A DNA stretch of 64,000 bases, taken from Thaumasiovibrio subtropicus. Its GTDB lineage: Bacteria; Pseudomonadota; Gammaproteobacteria; Enterobacterales; Vibrionaceae. Location: positions 1,612,001 through 1,676,000 of the forward strand of contig NZ_AP023055.1 of assembly GCF_019703835.1 (NCBI RefSeq). Reading direction: 5' to 3'. This document shows, one piece after another, positions 36,415 to 44,360 of the stretch. Position 1 is the stretch's first letter. Every line of letters begins with the position of its first letter. The notes under the pieces are model-generated. The model was not told the origin of the DNA, searched no databases, and saw nothing but the letters and a program-made list of their open reading frames with translations. Both the position numbers and the translations under genes were made by a program.

Positions 36415-37395
36415 ATGAAACTCAAAGCCTTAGCGCTACTACTCCTCGCTGGCACAGCACAAGCTGAACAGTGTGGGTCTGTCACCATTGCCGATATGAA
36501 CTGGAGTTCAGCCACCTTAATCGCTCATGTAGACCGCTTTATCTTAGAGCATGGCTACGGCTGTGATGCTGAGTTGGTACCCGGCGACACCATGCCAACG
36601 GGTGCATCCATGGTTGAAAAAGGCCAGCCGGATGTTGCCCCAGAGCTATGGAGCAACAGTCTCAAAGAAGCCCTCGACAAAGGGGTAGAAGAGAAACGCC
36701 TTCGTTATGCGGGTAAAGCCCTGATTGATGGTGGTGAAGAAGGCTTCTGGGTGCCAAAGTACCTCGTCGACAAGCATCCTGAGCTAGCCACTATCCAAGG
36801 CGTACGTCAACACGCGAAGCTATTTGAACACCCTGAAGATCCCGATGCATCCGCATTCTATACCTGTCCAGCTGGTTGGAACTGTCAGATCAGCGCAGGT
36901 AACCTCTTCAACGCGCTTAACCTCGAGGAGAACGGTTTTGAAGTGGTAGATCCGGGGTCAGGTGCGGGCTTATCGGGTGCCATTGCCAAAGCATATGAGC
37001 GCCAAGATGCCTGGTTTGGTTACTACTGGGCCCCTACCGCTATTCTTGGAAAATACGAGATGGTGAAAGTCGACTTCGGCAGTGGCGTGAACAAAGATGA
37101 GTTCCTCAACTGTACCACCAGCGAAGAGTGCGAAAGCCCGAAAGTCACCATGTACCCACCCTCTCCGGTTCATACCGTGACTACTGAAGAGTTTGCTTCT
37201 CGCGCTCCACAAGCCTACCAATATTTCACTGAGCGTGGTTTTACTAACTCAGAAATGAACCAACTACTGGCTTGGATGGAAGATAACCAAGCCGATGGTG
37301 AAGAAGCCATGTTGCACTTCCTCACCGAATTCCCACGAACATGGCAAGCGTGGGTACCCAATGATGTCGCGGAGAAAGTGAAAGCGGCGCTGTAA
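36415..37395 (+). CDS. proX: Glycine betaine/choline-type binding protein (ProX/OpuAC family)
   Basis: 326 residues from the ATG at 36415, which has AAAGGAAAG upstream and opens a signal peptide (MKLKALALLLLAGTAQA). The alternative start at 36379 would precede the signal peptide. OpuAC-fold features: VTIADMNWSSATLIAHVDRFI, GYGCDAELVPGDTMP, and an aromatic cage candidate WFGYYWAPTAILGKY. It captures a quaternary amine osmolyte for the ProW/ProV import complex encoded next. Cysteine pairs probably form disulfides. The ligand (betaine, choline or proline betaine) is uncertain. Confidence 0.88.
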   Translation: MKLKALALLLLAGTAQAEQCGSVTIADMNWSSATLIAHVDRFILEHGYGCDAELVPGDTMPTGASMVEKGQPDVAPELWSNSLKEALDKGVEEKRLRYAGKALIDGGEEGFWVPKYLVDKHPELATIQGVRQHAKLFEHPEDPDASAFYTCPAGWNCQISAGNLFNALNLEENGFEVVDPGSGAGLSGAIAKAYERQDAWFGYYWAPTAILGKYEMVKVDFGSGVNKDEFLNCTTSEECESPKVTMYPPSPVHTVTTEEFASRAPQAYQYFTERGFTNSEMNQLLAWMEDNQADGEEAMLHFLTEFPRTWQAWVPNDVAEKVKAAL

Positions 37396-37421
37396 TAGAA
37401 GCGGTTGTGCCCGCTGCCAGA

Positions 37422-37447
37422 ACGGATGCTGGCAGCGTTTGAGTTCA
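37422..37447 (+). other. Intra-operon hairpin between proX and proW
   Basis: CGCTGCCAG and CTGGCAGCG form a perfect 9-bp stem with an 8-base loop, followed by TTTGAGTTC. It probably stabilises the proX message or partly terminates, giving excess binding protein. Confidence 0.6.
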
Positions 37448-37495
37448 ACTTCGCGTGTTGCGTTAGGTTGTCCAGCACGCGACTAAGGAAAAAAG

Positions 37496-38395
37496 ATGTC
37501 TGATTCAAATTGGTTACAAGAATTCCCAGAGATGTCCCGTAAGGATCTGATTGGAATTCGTAAGTCCCTCGATGGCGCGTATCGAGAGTTTTCACGTGAA
37601 TACGGTGAAACCATCGAAGCCTTCTTCGACCCACTACTCTCTTTTCTCGTCTGGTTTGAAAAACTGCTGATCGGCACACCATGGTGGATTGTCCTCGCCA
37701 TTTGCACTGCACTGATCTACATCGCGAGTCGTTCTTGGAAGATGGCCGCCTCCTGTGTTGTCGCTCTGTTGTTGATTGGTTACTTTGGCATGTGGGAAGA
37801 CACCATGCGAACCTTGAGCATTATTACCGTCTGTACCATGCTCGCTATCGTCATCGGCATTCCCATCGGCATCTTAATGGCGCGCTCTGATCGTGCCCAA
37901 GCTATCGTCACGCCGATGTTAGATATCATGCAAACCATGCCCGCCTTTGTTTACCTCATACCGGTTGTCATGCTTCTCGGTATCGGCAAGATCCCGGGCT
38001 TAATCGCGGTTGTCATTTATGCCATCCCACCCGTTATCCGACTGACAAACTTAGGCATACGGCTCGTCGATAAAGAAGTCCTTGAAGCAGCAACAGCGTT
38101 TGGCGCAAATCCAAAGCAGCGATTGCTCGGTGTACAATTGCCTTTAGCGATGCCCACCATCATGGCCGGTATCAACCAAACCATTATGATGGCCCTCTCA
38201 ATGGTCGTCATTGCTTCCATGATTGGCGTAAAAGGCCTTGGGCAACCTGTCCTGAAATCGATCACTAATCAATACTTTACGCTCGGTCTTCTCAACGGAC
38301 TCGCTATTGTCGCGCTCGCCATCATGTTTGACCGCGCTTCACAAGCTTATGCCAAGCGTACTCAAGCACACTTGGGAGATCTAAAGCATGACTAA
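37496..38395 (+). CDS. proW: Glycine betaine-type ABC permease
   Basis: 299 residues. About 65 cytoplasmic/amphipathic residues precede the membrane domain of five to six helices (from WWIVLAICTALIYIA). The coupling region EAATAFGANPKQRLLGVQLPLAMPTIMAG fits ProW/OpuAB. It forms the pore of the osmolyte importer. It overlaps proV by 8 bases, indicating coupled translation. A ribosome binding site (AAGGAAAAA) precedes the start. Confidence 0.9.
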   Translation: MSDSNWLQEFPEMSRKDLIGIRKSLDGAYREFSREYGETIEAFFDPLLSFLVWFEKLLIGTPWWIVLAICTALIYIASRSWKMAASCVVALLLIGYFGMWEDTMRTLSIITVCTMLAIVIGIPIGILMARSDRAQAIVTPMLDIMQTMPAFVYLIPVVMLLGIGKIPGLIAVVIYAIPPVIRLTNLGIRLVDKEVLEAATAFGANPKQRLLGVQLPLAMPTIMAGINQTIMMALSMVVIASMIGVKGLGQPVLKSITNQYFTLGLLNGLAIVALAIMFDRASQAYAKRTQAHLGDLKHD

Positions 38396-39596
38396 GCCGC
38401 TTATCGAAATCAGCGGGCTCTACAAAGTGTTTGGTCCGCAGCCGCAACAGGTTATGTCTCGTGTTAAACAAGGCGAAAGCAAGAATACTATTTTGACAGA
38501 AACGGGACATACTGTGGGCTTGAGTGATATCAATCTCAGTATCAACCGCGGCGAAATCTTTGTCATTATGGGGTTATCAGGATCGGGGAAATCCACCATG
38601 ATCCGCCACTTCAATCGCTTGATTGATCCGACAGAAGGCAAGATTTTGGTGGAAGGCACCGATGTGATGCAGCTGTCTAACAAAGCGCTCATCGAATTTC
38701 GTCGCCATAAGATGTCGATGGTCTTTCAACGATTTGGTCTCTTACCTCATCGTAAAGTACTCGACAACATTGCTTACGGCCTAGAGATTCAGGGTATCGA
38801 CAAACAAGCACGCCACAAGAAAGCGTTACAGTGGATGGAGACTGTCGGCCTCGCAGGCTACGAAGATCAATATCCAGCCCAACTTTCTGGCGGTCAGCAA
38901 CAGCGTGTGGGTCTCGCGCGTGCCCTGTGTACCGATGCCGAAATCTTGCTGATGGACGAAGCGTTTTCCGCGCTTGATCCTTTGATCCGCAGCGAGATGC
39001 AAGATCAGTTGATTGAGTTGCAAGAAACGCTTCATAAAACCATCATCTTTATTACTCACGATCTCGATGAGGCGCTGCGTCTAGGCGATCGTATTGCGAT
39101 TTTGAAAGACGGCGTCTTAGTTCAACAAGGCACCCCCGATGAGATCCTTCTTCATCCTGCGGATGACTACGTTGAAGCCTTTGTTAAAGATGTGAATCGC
39201 GCTCGCGCGCTGACGGTAGAAACCGTTATGAAACCGCCTGCTTGTCGCATCACAGCCCAGTCGCTGGATGAAGCAATCAGCCAAATGAAGAAACAGAACA
39301 CCGATTATGCTTATCACGTCACGCAAGAGGGCTTTCAAGGCGTTGTCACCCAAGCAGGGCTTCAGCAAGCATCTGAAAATGATGATATTGATAGCTTTAG
39401 CGAAGACGTTTATGAAGAGGTCCCCGTTGTGTCACCAGACGCCGCGATTGAAACCGTCCTCACCGAATCTATCGCTAGCGAGTATTCATTACCCGTTGTC
39501 GATGATGATGGCAATCTAAAAGGCGAGTTGAACCGTGATTCGGTCGCCGAAATCTTCGCGGAATACAACGAAGAACCGACGGAAAAAGCCTCCTAA
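38388..39596 (+). CDS. proV: Glycine betaine-type ABC ATPase with CBS domains
   Basis: 402 residues. Walker A GLSGSGKST, Q-loop VFQRFGLLPH, signature LSGGQQQRVGLARAL, Walker B LMDEAFSALD and ITHDLDEAL are intact. Residues about 280-395 form a pair of CBS-like domains (TVETVMKPPACRITAQSLDE...; EEVPVVSPDAAIETVL), which in OpuA-type ATPases sense ionic strength and gate transport under osmotic stress. Gene order proX-W-V differs from the E. coli order V-W-X. A terminator follows at 39609. Confidence 0.92.
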   Translation: MTKPLIEISGLYKVFGPQPQQVMSRVKQGESKNTILTETGHTVGLSDINLSINRGEIFVIMGLSGSGKSTMIRHFNRLIDPTEGKILVEGTDVMQLSNKALIEFRRHKMSMVFQRFGLLPHRKVLDNIAYGLEIQGIDKQARHKKALQWMETVGLAGYEDQYPAQLSGGQQQRVGLARALCTDAEILLMDEAFSALDPLIRSEMQDQLIELQETLHKTIIFITHDLDEALRLGDRIAILKDGVLVQQGTPDEILLHPADDYVEAFVKDVNRARALTVETVMKPPACRITAQSLDEAISQMKKQNTDYAYHVTQEGFQGVVTQAGLQQASENDDIDSFSEDVYEEVPVVSPDAAIETVLTESIASEYSLPVVDDDGNLKGELNRDSVAEIFAEYNEEPTEKAS

Positions 39597-39608
39597 TCTC
39601 CTCTCACC

Positions 39609-39637
39609 ACAGCCCGCATTTGCGGGCTGTTCTCTTT
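39609..39637 (+). terminator. Rho-independent terminator of proXWV
   Basis: ACAGCCCGCA-TT-TGCGGGCTGT followed by TCTCTTTCT. Confidence 0.85.
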
Positions 39638-39747
39638 CTGGCTTATCAAACCCAACCACTCACATCGAAAAAATACCACTCCTATAAAATCGGATCCTCT
39701 CTCCCGTTGCTGACGATATCGTTACTTCAACCCAACTGGAGGTAACC

Positions 39748-39810
39748 ATGAAAAGCACACAGCAACCCGCTTGTTTCGCTGACATCAGACTACTCGCATC
39801 ACAACAATAA
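39748..39810 (+). CDS. Possible 20-residue small ORF upstream of the LytS-type kinase
   Basis: MKSTQQPACFADIRLLASQQ, preceded by a near-perfect Shine-Dalgarno (CTGGAGGTAACC, 5-base spacing). It lies about 85 bp before the sensor kinase start. It could be a leader peptide or a stand-alone small protein. Nothing in the residues suggests attenuation (no run of one amino acid). Supported only by its ribosome binding site and position. Confidence 0.4.
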   Translation: MKSTQQPACFADIRLLASQQ

Positions 39811-39896
39811 TTGACAGCATCAATCTCGACAACAGTCCCTATCACCAACTTGATATACTCTCTGCCGTCTCCTCGGCCGAGAGGAGGAGAAAAACA

Positions 39897-40949
39897 ATGG
39901 ATAAAAAACACGTGAAATTTTGGCTTCTTCAAACCCTTATCTGGGGAGGGTTCGGTTTATTTAACTTTTTAATCCGCACCTCAATTTTGGGCTTTAGCAT
40001 GATGGAGGTATGGAACGGCCTCGCGTTAAGTCTCGCCCTACTCGGCGGAAGTGGCTTTATTCACCGCAGGCTAAAGTCAAATGGCGTGGTGACACTCACC
40101 TCCAGTGTTAAAAAAGCGGTGCTATCGAGTTTCTTTGCAGCGGGCATCGGCTTGCTGGTACTGGGCACTGTGCTCATCCCTGTCTTACTCGCCACGCAAG
40201 TCACTGTAAGCCAAACGGTGCTGCTGCAAATCGTCGCCGCCTTTCCCAATCTTTGGCTGTTCTTGTTCATCTGGACAAGCGTTTACTTGCTGATCCTTCG
40301 CCAAAAAGCCCTCAAAGCAGCAGCGGATAAAGAAAATGAACTTCAGACACGACTGTCACAGGCCAAGATGGACTTGCTGCTCAGTCAGCTTAATCCGCAC
40401 TTTATCTTTAACGCCATCAACAACATTCGTGCGCTCATACTCGAAGATCAACAAAAAGCGAGAGAGAGTCTGACCCAACTTTCCGAAGTGCTAAGATCAT
40501 TGTTAGTCACTGAGCAAACAACGCTTTGGCCTTTATGTGAAGAACTTGACCTATCAGAGGATTTCATCGCCCTAAATCAGCTACAGTATGAAGGCCGATT
40601 AAAAGTGGAGTGGCAAGTCGATACACAACATCATGCGACACCTGTACCTTGTATGTTGCTGCAACTTTTACTGGAAAATGCCATTAAGCATGGCATCAAT
40701 ACGACCCCAAAAGGCGGGAAAATAGTCGTCAGCATTAAAGACAATCAAGGTCTGCAGATTCAAGTCTCTAACCCCGGACATCTGCCCGAGCAGTGCGCTC
40801 AAATAGAAACACGTGGGATTGGTATTAAGAATTTAACCGCAAGGCTCGCACTGATATACGGTGAGCGAGCCACACTCTCGCTTTCTGAATCCAATGACCG
40901 AGTGACCGCCACCGTGCGCATTCAGGGGATCGCATGTACCGAGCAATGA
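39897..40949 (+). CDS. LytS/YehU-type sensor histidine kinase
   Basis: 350 residues. Four hydrophobic segments lie in residues 8-140, followed by a coiled linker. The His_kinase signature QLNPHFIFNAINNIRALI (phospho-His near 168) and the ATPase N-box LLLENAIKHGIN are intact. It belongs to the family that pairs with LytTR regulators; the next gene, overlapping by 16 bases, is such a regulator. GAGGAGGAG precedes the start. The membrane part resembles no specific sensor that I can name, so the signal is unknown. Confidence 0.9.
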   Translation: MDKKHVKFWLLQTLIWGGFGLFNFLIRTSILGFSMMEVWNGLALSLALLGGSGFIHRRLKSNGVVTLTSSVKKAVLSSFFAAGIGLLVLGTVLIPVLLATQVTVSQTVLLQIVAAFPNLWLFLFIWTSVYLLILRQKALKAAADKENELQTRLSQAKMDLLLSQLNPHFIFNAINNIRALILEDQQKARESLTQLSEVLRSLLVTEQTTLWPLCEELDLSEDFIALNQLQYEGRLKVEWQVDTQHHATPVPCMLLQLLLENAIKHGINTTPKGGKIVVSIKDNQGLQIQVSNPGHLPEQCAQIETRGIGIKNLTARLALIYGERATLSLSESNDRVTATVRIQGIACTEQ

Positions 40950-41653
40950 TTGTAGAAGACTCTAGATTGGCGCGCGTTGAGCTCGCCAACCTACTCAACG
41001 ACGTCGCTAACATTGAACTGATTGCGGAAGCAGATAGCCTAAACAGCGCAAGGCGCATATTGTCGCAACAAAGTATCGACCTTGTTTTCCTCGATATTGA
41101 TTTACCCGATGGCAACGGATTCGAGTTACTCGAATCCTTGCTACCTGCTCCGCAAGTTATCTTTACAACAGCCTTCAGTGAGTTTGCGGTCCGTGCTTTC
41201 GAACAGCATGCTGTTGATTATCTCTTGAAGCCCATTGCCCCAAAACGGCTGAAAAAAGCCTGCCAGCGATTGCGTCCTATTCACCAGCATCAAGATACCG
41301 ATGCGTCGTTGCCGCCACTCGCACTCGACGAACGGTTTTTTCTTAAAGATGGACAACAAAGCTGGCTGGTTGCGCTCGCCGATGTTGAGCGATTTGAAGC
41401 AATGGGAAATTATACCCGCGTGCACTTTTCAGGGAACAAACCCCTGATATACCGTACCTTAGCCCAAATTGAATCACGCCTTCCAAGCAAAGCCTTTTTC
41501 CGCGCGAGTCGCAGTGATATTGTCCAAGTTAACCAGATAACCCAGACAACCCACTGTAGTAGTGGCAACTTGGTACTTGAGTTGGTCTCAGGTGCAAAGA
41601 TTGAAGTCTCTCGACGTCGACTAGCTCAGTTCAGGCAACTGTTCGCCCTGTGA
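40934..41653 (+). CDS. LytTR-family response regulator
   Basis: 239 residues. The receiver has VEDS (8-10), phospho-Asp in LVFLDIDLPDG (about 55), Thr in IFTTAFSE and Lys in DYLLKPI. The LytTR DNA-binding domain occupies about 135-239 (ERFEAMGNYTRVHF, FFRASRSDIVQVNQI, LELVSGAKIEVSRRRLAQFR). It binds DNA as a beta-strand domain, unlike HTH regulators. Co-translated with the upstream kinase. The regulon is unknown. Confidence 0.92.
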   Translation: MYRAMIVEDSRLARVELANLLNDVANIELIAEADSLNSARRILSQQSIDLVFLDIDLPDGNGFELLESLLPAPQVIFTTAFSEFAVRAFEQHAVDYLLKPIAPKRLKKACQRLRPIHQHQDTDASLPPLALDERFFLKDGQQSWLVALADVERFEAMGNYTRVHFSGNKPLIYRTLAQIESRLPSKAFFRASRSDIVQVNQITQTTHCSSGNLVLELVSGAKIEVSRRRLAQFRQLFAL

Positions 41654-41671
41654 TGACATCCCGCCCATACA

Positions 41672-41707
41672 AAGGCACGCCAACTTTAATCAGGTGCCTT
41701 CTTGCCT
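41672..41707 (+). terminator. Probable terminator of the LytS/LytR-type operon
   Basis: AAGGCAC and GTGCCTT form a 7-bp stem around a 15-base loop, followed by CTTGCC. The loop is long and the tail only moderately U-rich. Confidence 0.45.
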
Positions 41708-41754
41708 AAAAAGGCGAACATCTTCGCATTTTTCAAACCCGAAAATGTATTATC

Positions 41755-41768
41755 AATGTATATACATT
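41755..41768. promoter_or_regulatory. Perfect palindrome upstream of the RHH-CHAD-ParA operon, candidate operator
   Basis: AATGTATATACATT is exactly self-complementary. A related half-site (AATGTATT) lies just upstream at 41744-41751, and a second palindrome TGACGTCA follows at 41782-41789. RHH proteins usually bind such short symmetric sites and autoregulate. The position, 145 bp before the RHH gene, fits an operator or a centromere-like site. Confidence 0.55.
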
Positions 41769-41912
41769 AAGATTTATTGTGTGACGTCATGACAGCATGA
41801 TGTCTCGCAGAGTGTGTCATTCGTCGGCAACTCAGTGTTCAAGACTGTTGTTCTGGCATACGTGATGTCGCGAAAAAACAGCGCAGCTTGAACTTTCACA
41901 GGCATAGGTAAT

Positions 41913-42071
41913 ATGGGCATGGGCAATAAAAAAAACACTTCATTGCGACTGGATGAACCGACGCTCAAAGCGCTAAAAATCTGTGCGATTGAAGAAGACA
42001 CGAGTGTTCAAGCAATTGTTGAGAAGTTGATTGCAGAGTACCTCCAACAACGTAAAAAGAAGGTGAAATGA
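41913..42071 (+). CDS. Ribbon-helix-helix DNA-binding protein, first gene of the CHAD-ParA operon
   Basis: 52 residues from the ATG at 41913; a second ATG at 41919 gives 50. After a basic N-terminus (NKK) comes the beta-strand TSLRLDEPTLKAL, then two helices (ICAIEEDTSVQAIVEKLIAEYL) and a basic tail (QQRKKKVK), the pattern of Arc/CopG/ParG-type RHH proteins. Its stop overlaps the start of the CHAD gene (ATGA). By family it binds DNA as a dimer and represses its own operon. Small RHH proteins also serve as the centromere-binding partner of ParA in type Ib partition systems. Confidence 0.8.
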   Translation: MGMGNKKNTSLRLDEPTLKALKICAIEEDTSVQAIVEKLIAEYLQQRKKKVK

Positions 42072-43582
42072 GTACTGAAAACTGGCTCAAAGGCCACCCC
42101 ATCTCCATCAAACGCTTGTCGAAAACATTCAATTCACAGTGTCCGGCGGCCAGACTCAGATTAGAATCTGAAACCCGATATGAAGGCCCTGTCTCCCTCA
42201 TCGATAATCCAAACCTCGACTTAAGCCAACAGCAACAGTGCCTCTTCTATGAGCACGACGGCACCACCATTCAGTTTGGCTCTGATGTCGTCGATGTCAA
42301 CGCTGCCACACTGTACTTCCCTGCGCATCTGGAGACACTGACAGCCGCATTGAGTGCGACAAAATACCTCACATCATTCGATCCTCTGCGAACATTTCTC
42401 TGTCTATCCTCTGCCGATATTCGCCTCGATCACATCTCTCTCCTCGATGAGCTTGATAAAACCCATGCTAGCGCCTGGTTGCTTACCTTAAGCAGTAAAC
42501 AGTTAGGCGAATGGCAAGGGCTCGCTTTAAGAGAGCTGCGGGGATTTGATAGCGCGTTTGGGCAACTTTCGCATCTATTCAGTGCGTTTAAGTTTCGGAA
42601 AAACAACTGGGTAAAAACCCTTAGTCGTGACCCGTTTATCGCCAAGGTGCCAACGAATCATTACGATAATTTGGACAGCTATGGGCAAGTGAATGCGTGG
42701 CTGAACGATTTCGTTGCTTGCGCGCAAAGCAACATCGCAGGCGTGGTGGCAGATATCGACAGTGAATTCCTCCACCAATACCGTGTCAATCTGCGCAAAT
42801 CGCGTTCCATCGTCAGTCTCCTAAAAGGGGTCTATGACAAGCCTACAACCAAGCAGCTCAAGGGGGAATTGGCTGAGTTGATGGCTTTATCGGGTCACCT
42901 TCGCGACCTTGATGTTTACTTGTTGGCAGAGCAAACATACCGCAAGGCGCTGCCTTCGTCCCTTCAATCTGGCGCGGATACCCTGTTCAACGAGTTGCGT
43001 TTGCAGCGCGAAGCGGCCTTCCTCACTGTCAGTAAAGCGCTGCAAAAAAAGTCGACCCAACGTCAGTTTTCGCAACTTACAAAGGCGTTGACGCAAGCCA
43101 AAATGAAAAAAGGCCCACTGGCTAAACAAGCCATGGTAAGCACAGGCGCCACGCACCTTCTTTCTCATATCGCACTTACCACCGATTTTGCACGACAGAT
43201 TACCCCAACCACACCCGATGAACGCGTGCACGAGTTACGCATTGCCTGTAAGAAACTGCGGTACCTAGCCGAACTGATTGTGCCCTTAATGGCCGATGAT
43301 TCACTGCAACCTTTCACTCGATTGTTGAAAAAAATGACGCAGATTTTAGGTGACTTTAACGATCAGTGCGTACAAATCACATTTCTTACTCAACTATCTT
43401 CTGCGCCCAATGTCCCCGTACCTATGGCGCAAACAATAGGTGCCCTGATCTTTTTATCTGAACAAGGCCAAGCTCGCGCGCGTCGCGACGCAGAGCAACA
43501 TATTGAATCACTGATTGAGACTCTGACAGACGATGCCTTGCATCGCACGTTAAACACATTTGCCACAAGGAGAGAAAAATGA
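42068..43582 (+). CDS. CHAD-domain protein, middle gene of an RHH-CHAD-ParA operon
   Basis: 504 residues. The C-terminal part (about 210-500) is a CHAD domain. Its two conserved basic helices are visible: HQYRVNLRKSRSIVSLL near residue 235 and VHELRIACKKLRYLAELI near 388, with HLRDLDVYLL between them. CHAD (conserved histidine alpha-helical) domains bind inorganic polyphosphate and can localise to polyphosphate granules. The N-terminal 200 residues do not show a clear CYTH domain, which often precedes CHAD, and may be a diverged CYTH or a partner-binding region. It overlaps both neighbours by ATGA junctions, so RHH, CHAD and ParA are probably made together in fixed ratio. Confidence 0.88.
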   Translation: MSTENWLKGHPISIKRLSKTFNSQCPAARLRLESETRYEGPVSLIDNPNLDLSQQQQCLFYEHDGTTIQFGSDVVDVNAATLYFPAHLETLTAALSATKYLTSFDPLRTFLCLSSADIRLDHISLLDELDKTHASAWLLTLSSKQLGEWQGLALRELRGFDSAFGQLSHLFSAFKFRKNNWVKTLSRDPFIAKVPTNHYDNLDSYGQVNAWLNDFVACAQSNIAGVVADIDSEFLHQYRVNLRKSRSIVSLLKGVYDKPTTKQLKGELAELMALSGHLRDLDVYLLAEQTYRKALPSSLQSGADTLFNELRLQREAAFLTVSKALQKKSTQRQFSQLTKALTQAKMKKGPLAKQAMVSTGATHLLSHIALTTDFARQITPTTPDERVHELRIACKKLRYLAELIVPLMADDSLQPFTRLLKKMTQILGDFNDQCVQITFLTQLSSAPNVPVPMAQTIGALIFLSEQGQARARRDAEQHIESLIETLTDDALHRTLNTFATRREK

Positions 43583-44319
43583 AAATCATCGCCTGCTATA
43601 GCAATAAAGGTGGCGTCGGAAAAACCGCAAGTTCGGTGAACATTGCTCATTTGATGGCAAAGTCCGGCTATCGCGTATTACTGTGCGACCTTGATCCGCA
43701 AGGTGCTTCTTCCTTTTACTTCCGACTCAAGCCATCAAAAAAACTCACTGAGAACCGCTTTTTTACTGACCAAGACAAGATGTTAAAGTCCATCAAAGGC
43801 AGTGACTATGAGAACCTCGATGTTTTACCCGCGAACATGGACTTTCGAGATTTTGATATCTTCCTCGCCAACATGAAAAAGGCCCATTCCCAGCTAAAAC
43901 GTACCCTGAAAGCAGCCAAAAGTGACTACGATATCGTCTTACTCGATTGCCCTCCGACTATCTCTGTGTTGTCAGAAGCCGTCTTCAAATGCGCCGACAA
44001 GATTATTGTTCCCGTCATTCCTAGTACGCTGTCGGAGCGCACACTGGAGCAGCTCAATGCTTTCTTTGATGAGCGCGGCTTTCAAGCTAGTGCACTACTG
44101 CCGTTCTACAGCATGGTGCAGAAAGCGAAAAAACTGCATAACGAAACCATGACGCGACTCAGTGACGTTTACCCCAATATGCTAAAGTCGCGTATCCCCT
44201 TCTCATCAGACATTGAAAAGATGGGCATCAACCGTGCGCCCGTCACCGACTTTGGGCGTTCTACCTCATCAGCGATGTACTACCAGCAACTCTGGAAAGA
44301 GATAGAGTCTTCACTGTAA
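43579..44319 (+). CDS. ParA-family ATPase, third gene of the RHH-CHAD-ParA operon
   Basis: 246 residues. The deviant Walker A KGGVGKTAS (residues 10-18) with both signature lysines, DLDPQGASS (A') and VLLDCPPTISVLSEA (Walker B) are intact. The C-terminus has the ParA-like IPFSSDIEKMGINRAPVTDFG. There is no N-terminal HTH, so it is of the short ParA/Soj class that binds nucleoid DNA non-specifically when ATP-bound. No parB follows; the partners in the operon are an RHH protein and a CHAD protein. ParA ATPases position plasmids, chemoreceptors or carboxysomes; a polyphosphate cargo is proposed here by inference. Confidence 0.92.
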   Translation: MKIIACYSNKGGVGKTASSVNIAHLMAKSGYRVLLCDLDPQGASSFYFRLKPSKKLTENRFFTDQDKMLKSIKGSDYENLDVLPANMDFRDFDIFLANMKKAHSQLKRTLKAAKSDYDIVLLDCPPTISVLSEAVFKCADKIIVPVIPSTLSERTLEQLNAFFDERGFQASALLPFYSMVQKAKKLHNETMTRLSDVYPNMLKSRIPFSSDIEKMGINRAPVTDFGRSTSSAMYYQQLWKEIESSL

Positions 44320-44330
44320 GCGACCTATCA

Positions 44331-44360
44331 CCCGCGCTGTCGCTAGGCGCGGGGCTTTTT
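44331..44360. terminator. Terminator after the parA-like gene, overlapping the methyltransferase 3' end
   Basis: CCCGCGC and GCGCGGG form a 7-bp GC stem around a 9-base loop, then CTTTTTC. It serves the plus-strand operon and overlaps the last codons of the convergent methyltransferase gene. Confidence 0.7.

Noticed and set aside
43579..44319. Chromosomal parAB or plasmid partition locus marking an origin
   Set aside because: No parB, parS or replication gene nearby; the partners are CHAD and RHH proteins and the surroundings are ordinary metabolic genes.
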